DNA of 64,000 nt from Diplodia intermedia (GCA_021495925.1 JAKEKT010000071.1:1-64000); one strand, 5' to 3'; counted from the first letter of the stretch, positions 22,807-34,135 are shown. The notes: generated by a model from the sequence alone, not told the origin. A program made the numbers and translations.

Positions 22807-24782
22807 TCAAACGCCGGCCTCAACGCTCTTCTTGTCGACAACTTGAACTTTCACAACCTCCTCCACAGCCTGGCCTTCAATCGTCGCAGCATATGCCTCG
22901 CGCTTCGGCCTGTGGTATAGCGCGTTAGTAACAAGTTCCGCCAACACTTATCATCAGCCTGACACTTACTTCAGGTACCGCACGTCTATAAAGCGGAGTG
23001 TAGTAGCCATCGCTATGACGAACGTCCAGAGTGCAATTGATACCTGCCACCCCTTCCGGTCTGTCGTCCATTGTCAGCAGAGCTGCGCAGATGTTGAAAC
23101 CGTGTAACTCACAGTAGGGAGCCTCTGAGGCAGGCCAGAGTAAGATCTGACTCCACGACGATATCGCGTAGTACGAGGCAACAGAGACGCCAACAATCAA
23201 AGCGCGTCCACTCGGGTCTCGTGGTAACCTGTTTTGGCTTAGCATCTCGTCGGCCGCGGAGCCCGGGGGGGGGGGGGGGTAGCGAACAGGTCAGATAGCC
23301 ATGAGAAGATCAGGGGTGATGTTCCCATGCACGTGAATGTGATGAAGTATCCGGCATAAGCGCTGGCAAGCGGGGTTGATTCGGGGTGAGTCGTCCAGAT
23401 TGAGAGAAGGATCGAAGGAACGAGTCCAATGACGCCTGTCGGATGTTGGTAAATGACGCTGGACAAGCCGGGGTCGATATCATACCTTGCGCAACGATCA
23501 GTGCCCACCGCGTTTGAAGCACGTCCGACAGTATCGCCCAGACCCACACTATTTTTGGTGTCAGTCACTTGTAACATATCCTCTTTTTATTTTGAGTGTT
23601 ACTTACCAAATACCACGTTAATTGCGGACGCGCCAATGGGGACAGCATTTACCTACAGGTCGTTGTTAATCTGCATGCATCAAGACGCGCCGACCCCGCC
23701 GTATGGGAAGCATACCTGTACCGTCGACCAACGGGCTGTTCCGTCTGGTCTGCGGATTGCCTTGAGGAACAGTCCAAGGTAAGAATTTCCGGAGGTTGAA
23801 AGTATAGTAGCGCAGTACAAGGCGGCGACGAAGTACACGATCCACGAACTAAGCGTGCGCTTCGCTGCGGCCAAGGTCAGCTTCTCCGGTTCCGCTCGTT
23901 TATGGCGAGCCAGCCGTGCCATGGCCACCTCGCCGTGGCTCTTGCTGAACCAGAAGGCGGCCGGGTTGGGTTTGTTCGGAAGATCGGGAAGCATGAATAT
24001 GCCAAGGCAGCCCCAGACCACGGTGATGATGGCGTTGATGATGAACAGCCAGCGCCAGCCCGCCAGGCCGGCATGGCCGTCCATGGTCCCCACGATGGCG
24101 GAAGCAAGCCCTCCAGACATCATGCTTCCGACGGCTTGGCACGAGTGGTAGAAGCCCATGCGTTTGGCGAGTTCGGTTGGCGTGTACCTGTGGGGCCTCT
24201 CAGCATGAAGGCCTGGCCGCGTGTGTTGTATCCTTACCAGTGCGTGAGTAAGGTCATCATTCCCGGCCAAGCACTGCTTTCGAAGAGGCCCAGGATAACC
24301 CTTTGCTGAATTAGTCGATTGCTTGCAAACGGTGGAGAGCTGGCTGACCTGATGATATAGACCTGATATGTCTTTGTGACCATGGCCATCAGACCGGTCA
24401 TGACGCCCCAAGCAATTTCCAAGCCGCTGAGCCAAAAGCTTGGTCGGACGAAGGTTAAGATGATCTGGCTGGGTATGACCATGAGGCAATAGGCGACGTT
24501 GAAATACGTCTGGAAGTAATTGAGCTCGTTTCCGTTGAGCTGGAGATCTTCCTGCATGCCGGAGACGTAGGCATTGTTAATCTATCATGATTGGTCAGTA
24601 CGGCTGGCAGGAGGGTATAAGGGATTGGCCAAGAGTACATTCATCTGGTCCAAGTACTTGATTATTTGGCTGACACATCCAAAGGCCATGAGCGCACAAT
24701 CAAGCCGGAACACAAGGTCTCTTTCGGCAGGTGACCTTGGCTCCGTAGCGGCCACAATGGCAGGCTTTGAAAAGAGTTTCAT
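22807..24782 (-). CDS. DAL5-type MFS transporter (anion:cation symporter family)
   Basis: A multi-exon membrane transporter of about 500 residues. Exon 1 (24782-24639) ends at KYLDQMN and joins the next exon at 24581 to give NINNAYVSGM, a signature of allantoate/vitamin/carboxylate permeases of the fungal DAL5 family. Later blocks are FESSAWPGMMTLLTHW, WRWLFIINAI, SYLGLFLKA and SYYAISSWSQILLWPASEAPY. The last exons give KGWQVSIALWTFVIAMATTLRF and the tail KREAYAATIEG. Twelve membrane segments are expected in the plasma membrane. One late intron contains a run of 15 G on the plus strand; its donor (CT|GTTCGC) is poor, but splicing there restores the family sequence DLLPRDPSGRALIVG. The gene is divergent from the FAD oxidoreductase, suggesting a linked uptake and oxidation function. 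The substrate is unknown. Confidence 0.92.
23265..23279. repeat. Run of 15 G inside a transporter intron
   Basis: An uninterrupted G run (C run on the coding strand) lies between the exons ending WLSDL and beginning LPRDPSGR. It is probably intronic. Its length may be unreliable in assemblies. Confidence 0.85.
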
Positions 24783-25274
24783 GGTCGTCGAGTGAGAACA
24801 AGAGAGCGTTGGAGCAAAAGCAGAACCTCTGCGGGACGTGGAGAGGTCTGTTTGTTAATATGTTGTGGCCTCGGGTGGTACGTATCTAAGCCGAAAGTCG
24901 CATTGGCGTCCAACTATAGGCCAGGTCGAACCCGATGGTGCACAGCGATAATAGCGAATTATCTAGCAGCGTGGCACAAGATCCTTATTATCAATCTCCG
25001 CAGTTCTGCGAGGAACGGGCCCTATCCGAAAGTGGGGTAAGCGATAAATCAACGCGGGGATGCCTACTCCAAGAGCCAGCATGTCTACCAGCTTGGGAAA
25101 AGCCGATAAGGCTATCGCAAATATGCATCCAAAACGGACGATCGGGCAGACCGCCAATGATCCAATAGGAAGCCCGATGTCGGGGGGAATGCTGATGTCG
25201 ATGCCAATGAAAAAGAACACCAGCCTGCAGACTAGCTTCAAACCACAACCCGTGAACGCTCTCGACGCAACAAC
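24783..25274. promoter_or_regulatory. Divergent promoter between transporter and oxidoreductase
   Basis: This stretch of 492 bp lies between the two start codons and should drive both genes. Several GATA-type hexamers are visible (GATAAT and GATAAG on either strand near 24950-25110), the kind bound by fungal nitrogen-regulation GATA factors. With no statistics they are suggestive only. Confidence 0.4.
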
Positions 25275-26785
25275 ATGAATCCGTCACTGCCAGTTCCGTC
25301 ACCAGGCCTTTCCTTCTGGCATCGAACAACACGTGCATTCCCCCACTTGAATGAAAACCAGCACGCCAATGTTCCCCGTACTACCAAATTCCTGATCATC
25401 GGCTCTGGCGTTTCAGGACTCATAACCGCCTACAAGCTAATCGAAAGCGGGATCCCGGGGAAAGACATCTTGATTCTCGAAGCCCGCGAAGCCATATCCG
25501 GCGCCAGCGGACGAAACGCCGGGCACATCCGCCCAGGTACGGTACCTATCCCAAACACGCCCGCACGCAAAGCCTCCTTCCCTCCCCCTCTCTAACTCCC
25601 CTCCCCCTAAGACCCCTTCCGCGGCTTCCCCGCCTACGCCTTCCTCCACGGGCCCCACCAAGCGCGCAAGATCCTCGAAAACGAGCGCGCCGTGCTAGAC
25701 GAAGTCCGAGCATTCATCTCCGCCAACGCCATCGCCTGCGACTTCCACGCCACGACCACCTTCGACGTCTGCCTCACGCGCGCATCCGCCGCCCACGCAT
25801 CCGCAAGCCTCGCCGCCTACCGCGCCTTTGGCGGCGATGTCTCGCACGTCACTTACCACGACGCAGACGCCGCGCGCGCGAAGACCCGCGTCCCCGCCGC
25901 CCTCGCCGCGCACGAGTGGCCCGCCGCGTCCGTCCACCCGGCCAAGCTGTGCCAGTGGCTCCTATCCGCGGTCATCAGCGCAGGCGCGGGGCTGTGGACG
26001 CACTGCCCGGCGACGGAGGTCACGCGACGACAACACGGCGACGACAGCGCGCGCTGTTGGGCCGTCACCACGCCCCGCGGCACCGTCACCGCGGAGAATG
26101 TCGTGCACTGCACGAACGCGTGGGCTGCGCACCTACTACCAGAGCTATGCGGCTTCGTGACGCCGCTTTCGTCGCAGGTGCACGCGTTCGTGCCGCCTGC
26201 GGGGCTGGCGGGGGGGCGCGGGTTGCAGAGCACCATGTCGCTGCGGTACGGCGTCGACGACCACTACTTCAGCGTGCACCAGCGGCCGCGCGACGACGGG
26301 ACGGTGGTGGTGGGGGGGTCGGGGACGAATGGCGAGGGCGACCTGAGCGACGAGGAGCGCGCGGGGATGGTGACGTGGGACGATACGGGGTTTAGTAGGA
26401 GGAAGGCGGAGAATAGTGAGAGGGAGTTTGCGGCGATTGCGGGGGCGGGGGCGGAGGAGATGAGGCATGGGGAGGGGCTGGATCATGCGTGGACGGGGCT
26501 GCTGGGGATGACGGCCGACGCGGTGCCGTTGATCGGCGCGGTGGAGGGGCGGGAGGGCCAGTGGATTTGTGCTGGGTTTAACGGCCATGGTGAGTGCTTT
26601 TTTTTGCGCTGGTTGCTGCGGCGAGATGCGGAGGCTGATTTTGGAGTGCGAGCGAAGGGATGGCGAGGATGTTCAATGCTGCCGGCTTGGTCAAGCTTAT
26701 ACTCGGCGAGCCGTGGGAAGCGACTGGCCTGCCGGAATGTTATCGGTATAGCACGGAGCGGATCAGCAAGTTTTCGAAGACGTAG
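25275..26785 (+). CDS. FAD-dependent oxidoreductase (D-amino-acid oxidase family)
   Basis: Predicted 455 residues from exons 25275-25536, 25612-26589 and 26658-26785, in phase. The FAD-binding Rossmann motif is FLIIGSGVSGLITAYKL, followed by the Glu-containing ILILEARE strand and GASGRNAGHIRP, which intron 1 splits from DPFRGF. The C-terminal block TGLLGMTADAVPLIGAV...GFNGHGM is the usual FAD/substrate end of this family, and the last intron sits inside NGHG|M. The tail YRYSTERISKF resembles other fungal DAO-type proteins. These enzymes oxidise amines, N-methyl amino acids or similar compounds; the substrate here cannot be told. The start ATG follows an A-rich leader. It shares a promoter region with the DAL5-type transporter, so imported substrate could be oxidised by this enzyme (inference). 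Confidence 0.93.
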
Positions 26786-27996
26786 GCGAAATGACGTCGA
26801 GACGAAAGACGCGACGCATGGGAGCCCGGTAATGTTTTCATTGGGCGGGTTTGAGAAATTCACCTATCAGTCTCCGGGACACATTCCCTCCACTCACGTG
26901 TGTAGTGGAGTCCTATGTCCGGATGTATTTGTCGAGTCTTTGAAGTCGTATCTACGTAGGAAGAGCGAGGCATGCGGTGTGAGACGAGGGATCGAGTTTG
27001 TACCTCGATCATCCAAGTGGCATCGCATCTTGGGTATTGTGGCTCTCTAAACATGGTTTTCCATGTCAAGCATCGGTATGGGAGAGCAAAAGCTGCATGT
27101 GGCTTAGTTCTCTTTCGTTCTCTACGAACGAAGGATCAGGTTGTTGTGAGCGCTCCCCTGAAACGGGGTCTGGATTGTTGGCACTCTTGAAAGGCGACGC
27201 TCTCAAGACTGACCGTTGGCACACCTGCTTCTGACTGAATGGAGAGACGGTGAGTTTCAGCACAAAACCAACACCGATACTGAGAGACAGCCACCGGAGT
27301 CAATCGAGCCACAAGGCGCCCCCGCTCTGGTTATGATCAATGAGAGCAAAGTCACATACACAAAGTATACCGGATACGTTTTCGCTGGGTTGCACGGCTT
27401 GAGGGTGATGATCCAAAACCTTCACACGGCTCGCCGTCTCCTGGAGTAGTAAGATGAGGAACGCAAGCATAGATTAAAAACTGCAGAGCCTTGTATTACA
27501 CAGAACAATACTGACAGAGAGAACCCGGGGTCATCTTCTCACAGCATGAGAGTGGAGGGCAGAACATGTGGGTGTGGTGACGGCTTCGACATCAATCTTC
27601 CAGAAAACAATCAATTTTTTTTTTGGTTACCCTTGAACTTTTGATCGGCCCTCCATGGTGGCAGACGAAGTGAATCCCCTGAAGCGGAAACCACCGAGCA
27701 AACCTCGCTGACGAGAGAGCGGGCGTAGCGGTACTTCGGTAACCCCCAAGCTACCCATCACCCTCAACTCTCCACAGCCCCTGTGCTCATCTCCCCAACC
27801 ACTCTCTCCATCTTCCGAGCAGCGAAAGATGTAAGCAACCGCCAAAAGGCGAGAAAAAGAAAAAGAAACCCCATATACCAACCACCCCACCAGTCTCAGT
27901 GAGCATCCGTCCAAACCCGCCTCCCACCCTCAAAGCACTTTTCCCCCCAGAAACCCCCCAACCATCTCAACCCGCCCATCCGCCCCCCAAGCACGA
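26786..27996. other. Convergent intergenic region (about 1.2 kb)
   Basis: This lies between the 3' ends of the FAD oxidoreductase and the small nuclear-type gene. A T run occurs near 27614. No coding frame with recognisable features was found. Confidence 0.4.
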
Positions 27997-28741
27997 TCAA
28001 ACCTCATAATCCGCACCACCACCCGCATCGAACCCACCCCCAAAGAACGACAGCTCCGCCCGCGCCGCCGCATCCTCCTCATCATCCGCGTCGTCCGCGA
28101 CCTCGCGCTCGACCTTGACCTTGATCTGCTTCTTCCGCGCGCCTTCATCGTCCGAGCCGCCCTCATCCACGTCGTTGTTGTTGTCGTCGAAGAAGATGTC
28201 GCGCTTGCCACGACCGGACGACGACGACGACGACACGGCCGTCTTCTTCTTCGCCTTCTTCGCGGCGGCCTTGGGGGTCGGTGACGGCATCTCCTCGTCG
28301 TCGTTGTCGTCGGCGTCCATGTTGCTCAGCGGGGTGGTGGTGGTGGCCTTGCGCTTGTTGCTGCCGCGGCCGGAGGTGGGGGTGCCGGCGGCGGACGGGA
28401 CCGGCGTCGACGAGGCGGCCATGAGCTTCTTCTTGATCGGGTTCCAGCAGGCGGACGCCGAGGCGGGGTTCTTGAAGCCGGCGACGGAGGCGAGCTTGGC
28501 GAAGTCGACCTGGACGTGGTGGCGTGGCGGGGTCAGTTTTATTCTATTTTTTCTTCCCCCTCTTTTTTGGGCGTGTGCGTCTGAGTTGTGGAGGATGACG
28601 GGGCGGTGAAGTGAGGTTGAGGTGAGGCGAGGCGCAGGAGGGAAAAAAACTCACCTGCGGCTCCGTCTTGAAGCACTGAAAGACTTTGCTGAGGACCTCG
28701 AGGTCGCGCGGGGTGAGCGTGGTGTTCTTGGGGGCGCCCAT
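27997..28741 (-). CDS. Small charged, probably nuclear protein of unknown function
   Basis: Predicted 199 residues from exons 28741-28655 and 28509-27997 (29 and 171 codons with the stop). The N-terminal half is a compact, Myb-like or histone-like short domain: LTPRDLEVLSKVFQCFKTEPQ joined to VDFAKLASVAGFKNPASASACW. This pattern is common in small fungal proteins thought to be chromatin- or DNA-associated. The rest is low-complexity, with lysine-rich nuclear-localisation-like stretches (KKAKKKT) and long Asp/Glu patches, ending FFGGGFDAGGGADYEV. The start ATG has context CACC ATG G. No function is known to me. Confidence 0.8.
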
Positions 28742-29497
28742 GGTGGATTGGCTGCGGTGGCGCGGGTCTGCGATGGGTTCGATGGTTCTTGTTAGAGGAA
28801 GAGTGGTAGCTGGTCGCAGAAGCTGTCAGATGCGGTCTTGAAGAGGCTCGAGTTTGGGGGTCGGCTTGGAGCTGAAGTGAGGTAGGATGGAGTGAGGCAG
28901 TGAAGGATGTGGGAATGGAAGAGCGAGGATGCAGCTGGTGATAGCTCGACTTACCCAGAAGAGCGTCGCAGGTCCAACGAGCTTGCGGCAACGGAGAGGG
29001 TTTGCAAAGCGATGGTGTTGAGGTAAAGGTCAAGAGTGCGAATGAGCAGGGTGGGCTATTTAAGGTTGGCCGCACAGGTACCTGGACCCTGCCAACCGCG
29101 TACGTCTACTGAGACAGCAACCTCACCGCAGTGAATCCATGGAAAAACACTAAGCACCATGATGGCCAGCCACTCGAGAGTACATCCCGCCTCCACCACA
29201 CGCTATTCGGAATCGACGGCATAAGCACCAAATCAACAACCATTGGAGTATCGGCATTGAATCATACTCCATTAGCCAATGAACTGGTCGATCGGTGAAC
29301 GGAAACCATTGGACTTGGGGCTTCCATCCTCGCTGTTCTCAGGTTTTAACGTGTTTCTGGACGTGTCCGATGGTGCCGACGTGTATGGTGACGGTTTTGC
29401 TCGAGGCTAGTAAAGCTCTAGGTCTAATATTCCTACATAACAGTAGTTCAAACAGCCAGATTAACCAGAAAGCTGTGGAGCGGGAGAAATCCGGAGT
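28742..29497. other. Intergenic region (756 bp)
   Basis: This holds the promoter of the small nuclear-type gene (28742 upward) and the 3' side of the PIG-U gene. I see no supported gene, repeat or RNA in it. Confidence 0.4.
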
Positions 29498-30974
29498 CTA
29501 GATTTGCCGGACCTCCTTGCCTCTCATCTCCGGGCGTTCTGCTTCCCACTCATCGCGAAGCACAGCAAAAGTAACATCTGCAACAATCAAGGTCAACCCC
29601 AGGCTCCACACCAGCGTGATGGCGTAGAAGAAGTTGGCATTGCCGGAGCCGGCATAGATCCAGAGGTAATAGAACGCCGGGCCCAAAAAACTGGCGTACA
29701 GCAACGTTGCGCATGCGAGGAAGACGTAGCGCGTGACTTGATTGCTGGTCAGTGACACGAACTATCAGAAGAACAACAGTACTTACGAGGAAAGACGTGG
29801 ATATAAAGCGGGAGCAGACTCAAAAACAGCCCGGTCTCCGCAATGCTGGGGTATGGCATGAAGACGGCGAAAATGCCGAGCAACGCAACCACGACATAGA
29901 GCGGCTGCGTGCGAATGCGGAAGCTCAGTCCACCAACGTACGCGGACATGTGCAGCCAGAAGACACCCAGGAAAAACTCTCGGAACGAGTCGAACATTTC
30001 AACGAAAAAGTACCACCACAACCCCACGTTCGGAGTCAGGTCTGGAAGCAGAAGGTGGACGCCGTATGTGGACGGAATAAATTCCCAGCTACCCATGAGG
30101 AGACGCGACAAGAGCAGCAACGCTCCGACTGTAAAGGCAAGGTCTGTAGTATGGAAAAGCGTAAAGACCAGCGGATTGGGCGCGTCGTTCGGCTTGGCGC
30201 GGCGGGCTTCGGCGTCGTAGCACAAGAGGAGCAGCGGCGGGAACAGGAGGAGCGGATAGAGAGACAGGTACGACGCGAGCGATATGGCGAGGACAAAGGT
30301 AAACGGCCGGCCGCGGGCAGCGCTCGCTATCGAAGTCAAGAGTAGCAGCGATGTGATGGCGGAGGTCGGGCGGCCAAGCATAGTCGCGATGATGAAGGGA
30401 TTAAAAAGGTAGCTGCTCAAGCCGTCAGTATCAGCCTTAACGAAGGATAGACATGCACGAACCCAGCTGCAACGGCCAGACCACCCCAATGGAGATCTTT
30501 CCGCGGCGATGTGAAGAGGCGCGACGACACATTCTCGCCCGTCTCGGCGATGCGCATCAGGGCATTGGCGCTGACCAAGTCCACAGCGATGTATATAAGG
30601 TTGGTCGCTAGTGGGAAGGCGTATATGTCAGGCAGCAGCGAGAACAGTGGGAGCAGCAGCGGGGCCTGGCTATGTCAGCGGAGTGCGTAGACGGCGGGCA
30701 GGCGGAGCGCAAGCGGACCTGGTGGAAGACGCCGCCATCGTAGGGAGACACATTGTGCTTGTAGAGAAAGAGACCCTCCTGCACTGCATCGAGTCAGCAC
30801 AGAGATCAGCGGGGATCGTCGGCGGGACGTACGGCGCTTGAAGCTGGTAACGGGAGTGGAGATCTCGACGCGATCGGTGAGCAAGTTGGGGAGCGAGGGA
30901 AAGGCGACGAAGAGGAACAGGCGCAGGGCAGCGGCGACGCCGAACAGCAGGGCCTTTTGCTTGTCGAGAGCCAT
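29498..30974 (-). CDS. GPI transamidase subunit PIG-U (Cdc91 homologue)
   Basis: A multi-pass ER membrane protein of the GPI transamidase complex, which attaches GPI anchors to proteins. Five exons can be joined. The first, MALDKQKALLFGVAAALRLF...SFKR, ends at a GTACGT donor. The second encodes LQEGLFLYKHNVSPYDGGVFHQ and the third APLLLPLFSLLPDIYAFPLATN. The large fourth exon (SYLFNPFIIATMLGRPTSAI...) contains VGLWWYFFVEMFDSFREFFLGVFW, the most conserved PIG-U block. The last begins RYVFLACATLLY. GGVFHQAPLLL and the FFVEMFD block are diagnostic. An in-frame ATG ten codons upstream (31004) is an alternative start; I prefer 30974 because ALDKQKA resembles the usual N terminus. The gene diverges from the NOP7 locus. 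Confidence 0.93.
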
Positions 30975-31280
30975 TGGGGGCCGTGGGCGAGGAGCGGGCG
31001 TCATGTCATGGTTGTTGCCGACTAGCGCCGATGACGAGAGCTCCCCGTGGTGTTTTCCGGGAGCTGCAGGGAAGGTGCAGGGGTGGCCGGGCGGTGGCAG
31101 AAAAAGTTGCGGAGCGGTGTTTCTGGAGGCGCGCGACGACGCTTCCGCGACGCAACTTTCTCTCTCTCGCGCCTGCCGATCAGTTCTCCCCCCGGCTGCT
31201 CAATCCTGTAAGTCTCTCCCTCCCAGCTTTCGCAATGTCCTCCCCGTCATCGTCTGCATATCTTCTGCCAGTATCCGGCC

Positions 31281-31508
31281 ATGGCCGCCGAGCCTATGCC
31301 CATGTTCGAGCTCGCCCTCGAAATCGTCGACGACACTCTCTACACCCTCCGCGCAGCTTTTTACGAACAAACCATAGCATTCTACTGCCTCATTTTCTTC
31401 CTCGTTGAATCTTTTGACCGCTTGGAAGCCCTCTGCTACATCGTCATTGGAGTCTGCAGCCTCGCTCACCTCATACTGACTCGCCGCGAAATGCAGAGAC
31501 TCCGGTAA
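31281..31508 (+). CDS. Small membrane protein ORF immediately upstream of NOP7
   Basis: A 75-codon frame in good start context (GGCC ATG GCC) encodes MAAEPMPMFELALEIVDD and then two likely membrane segments (IAFYCLIFFLVESF and ALCYIVIGVCSLAHLIL). It ends RREMQRLR. Composition looks protein-like. A GTAAGT donor near 31208 and a CTGCCAG acceptor near 31271 suggest a spliced 5' leader. The stop lies only eight bases before the NOP7 ATG. It is therefore either a separate small gene overlapping the NOP7 leader, an upstream ORF on the same mRNA, or the start of an alternative transcript using the GTAAGC at its stop as a donor. I do not recognise the family. Confidence 0.55.
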   Translation: MAAEPMPMFELALEIVDDTLYTLRAAFYEQTIAFYCLIFFLVESFDRLEALCYIVIGVCSLAHLILTRREMQRLR

Positions 31509-31516
31509 GCGCAGCC

Positions 31517-33517
31517 ATGACGAAACGCAAGGAAAAGAAGGGCCAGTCCGGCGCGGCCAAGAACTACATCACCCGCACCCAGGCCGTCCGCAAGCTGCAA
31601 ATCTCGCTGCCCGACTTCCGCCGCCTATGCATCTTCAAGGGCATCTACCCTCGCGAGCCGCGCAACAAGAAGAAGGCGAACAAGAGCGCCTCGCACTCGA
31701 CAACCTTCTATTACACCAGAGATATCCAATACCTTCTCCATGAGCCGCTGCTCGCCAAGTTCCGCGACCACAAGGCCCTGGCCAAGAAGATCAGCCGCGC
31801 CCTTGGCCGTGGTGAGGTCGGCGATGCCGCCCGTCTGGAGAAGAACCTGACGCCGCGCATGACCCTGGACCACGTTATCAAGGAGCGCTACCCCACCTTC
31901 GTCGATGCCCTGCGTGATCTTGACGATTGCCTGTCCATGCTGTTCCTCTTCGCCAACCTGCCCTCCACCGTCGCTGTTCCCGCAAAGACCATCGCTCTTT
32001 GCAAGCGCCTGACGCTCGAATTCGAGCACTACCTCATCATCTCGCATTCGCTCAAGAAGTCTTTCCTCTCCATCAAGGGTATCTACTACCAGGCCACCAT
32101 TCAGGGCCAGGACATTCTGTGGCTTGTTCCCTACAAGTTCGTCCAGCGCGTCACCAACGACGTCGATTTCCGCATCATGGGCACCTTCGTCGAGTTCTAC
32201 ACCACCCTTCTCGGCTTCGTCAACTTCCGCCTGTACAACACTGTCGGTCTCAACTATCCGCCCAAGTTCAGCAAGGAGAGTGACGACCAGGGAGGAGAGC
32301 TGGGTGCCTTCACCCTCCAGGGCAAGGCCCTTGGAGAGCAACCCGCAATCGAGGCGGCTCCGGCTGCCAACGGCAACGCAAAGGTGTCCGAGGCTGCTCA
32401 GGCGGCTGCCGACAAGGTCGCTAAGCTTTCCGAGCCGGACGCGGAGATGCAGGATGCCGACGAGGTCGACGAGGCGGACAAGCCCACCGACGCAATCGAC
32501 AAATTCGAAGCCACCGGCGAGGATGCCGATGTGCTCCCTCAACCTCAAGCTAGCAGCGACGAGGCCGCCACGCTGTTCGACAAATTCACCGTCTATCTTT
32601 CTCGCGAGACGCCGCGCGAACCTCTCGAGTTCATCCTGAAGTCGTTCGGCTGCAAGCGCGTGGGCTGGGATGCTGTCCTTGGCGACGGAGCCTACACCAC
32701 CAATGAGTCCGATCCCGCCATCACCCACCAGATCGTCGACCGCCCGAACATTCCCGTGCCCACCCTTCCCGAATCCGAGATCAACGGCGCCGAGGCGAAC
32801 GGCACGCAAAGACTAAGACCCGGCACCCGTGTCCCCGGCCGCACTTACGTCCAGCCGCAGTGGGTGTGGGACTGCATCAACCAGGGCAGGCTCCTGAGAC
32901 CCGATCTCTACGCCCCTGGCGCAACTCTGCCGCCCCATCTCAGCCCCTGGGTCAAGCCCAAGAAGGGCGAGTACGACCCCACAAAGCCCCTCGAGGAGCA
33001 AGAGCGCGAAGGCGAGGCCGAAGAAGCCGAGGAGGAGGACCAGTCCGAAGCCGAGGAAGAAGAGGCGGCGCCCAAGAAGAAGTCCAACAAGGAAAGCAAG
33101 CTTCTGGATCTGCCCGACGAGGTTGAGGCAGGCGAAGGTATGGACGTCGCCGGTTCCGAGGACGAGTCAGATGAGGAGGACGAAGAAGACGAAGAGGATG
33201 AGGAGGATGCCGAGGAACTCGAGTCGGACATCGACGAGGAGGAAGCGGCGCGCATCCAGCACCAGCGCGAGCTCGAGGCCGAGGCCAAGGGCAAGCCGTA
33301 CGCCGCGAACGAGGCGGACAAGAAGAAGGGTGACGCGCGGAAACGCAAGGCGAAGAAGGACAAGGCCGAGGTCGAGGAGCTGGAGCGGCAGAAGATGATG
33401 ATGTCGCGGAGCAAGAGGAAGCTGCTGGAGAAGATGACGTACAGCAACAAGAAGAAGGACGAGCAGGCCGAGAAGCTGCGGTCGAAGAGGAGGAGGCTCG
33501 AAAAGAACAAGGCATAA
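31517..33517 (+). CDS. NOP7: Pescadillo homologue, ribosome biogenesis factor
   Basis: An intronless gene of 666 residues. It encodes the nucleolar protein that, with Erb1 and Ytm1 (PeBoW complex), is needed to process the 27S pre-rRNA of the large ribosomal subunit. The pescadillo N-terminal domain covers roughly residues 1-280: NYITRTQAVRKLQISLPDFRRLCIFKGIYPREP, RALGRGEVGDAARL, LTPRMTLDHVIKERYPTFVDALRDLDD, IKGIYYQATIQGQDI. A BRCT domain follows at about 350-470, ending in YVQPQWVWDCINQGRLL. The tail is very acidic with a Lys/Arg-rich end, as usual for fungal Nop7. The ATG at 31517 matches the family start MTKRKEKKGQSGAAKNY. A small ORF ends eight bases upstream. Confidence 0.98.
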   Translation: MTKRKEKKGQSGAAKNYITRTQAVRKLQISLPDFRRLCIFKGIYPREPRNKKKANKSASHSTTFYYTRDIQYLLHEPLLAKFRDHKALAKKISRALGRGEVGDAARLEKNLTPRMTLDHVIKERYPTFVDALRDLDDCLSMLFLFANLPSTVAVPAKTIALCKRLTLEFEHYLIISHSLKKSFLSIKGIYYQATIQGQDILWLVPYKFVQRVTNDVDFRIMGTFVEFYTTLLGFVNFRLYNTVGLNYPPKFSKESDDQGGELGAFTLQGKALGEQPAIEAAPAANGNAKVSEAAQAAADKVAKLSEPDAEMQDADEVDEADKPTDAIDKFEATGEDADVLPQPQASSDEAATLFDKFTVYLSRETPREPLEFILKSFGCKRVGWDAVLGDGAYTTNESDPAITHQIVDRPNIPVPTLPESEINGAEANGTQRLRPGTRVPGRTYVQPQWVWDCINQGRLLRPDLYAPGATLPPHLSPWVKPKKGEYDPTKPLEEQEREGEAEEAEEEDQSEAEEEEAAPKKKSNKESKLLDLPDEVEAGEGMDVAGSEDESDEEDEEDEEDEEDAEELESDIDEEEAARIQHQRELEAEAKGKPYAANEADKKKGDARKRKAKKDKAEVEELERQKMMMSRSKRKLLEKMTYSNKKKDEQAEKLRSKRRRLEKNKA

Positions 33518-34135
33518 ACAACGTTGTTGTATATAGACGGCCGCTTGGGGGTTTTCGGGGGCATGAAAAAGTAAACCAGTCGTTAGGTATGTGTTGTTTA
33601 CGTTGTTGCTGTCGTCGTAGATAGTGCAGCTCGCAGTGGTTTCTTCTTCCAAGACGCATTGTTCGGTAATGGAGTTATTAGGAGATTACTACGGTGGTCA
33701 AAAAGAATTTGTTTTCTTCTGAGAGAGATGGTGTCTTGTCTTGCTCTTTCTGTGCTTAAGTGTGTTCGTCTGGGACCTCTCAAGTTGATTGGTTTGGACG
33801 GAAGATGTCGACGGTCACGGGCTCGCTACAAGTATTTGTTCTGAGAAGGGGAAATGCGTATTGAGTGGGCACAGTCTATTGAGACTCGACGCTGCTATCT
33901 ACAGAGCTTTCACCGGAGGAGTGAAAGCCCAATCGAGACAACGAACTGCGGAAGAGCGTCCCAACCCGAAGCAGGACTTCCCCCTACCAGCACCTCCGTA
34001 TCCCACCATCATAAGACTCCGACGGCCCCAACTCATTGATGGACCCTCCTGCCCTTCCATGGAGCCGACTCAGGTGCAAGTGGTGGAGCGGCGGTGGGCG
34101 AGATTGCCGGATGATAAGAGTATCGTGGTGGTAGC

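Noticed and set aside
31625..32809. Minus-strand open frame (394 codons) over NOP7
   Set aside because: Antisense shadow of the clear NOP7 coding sequence; no domain and no independent start or splice support.
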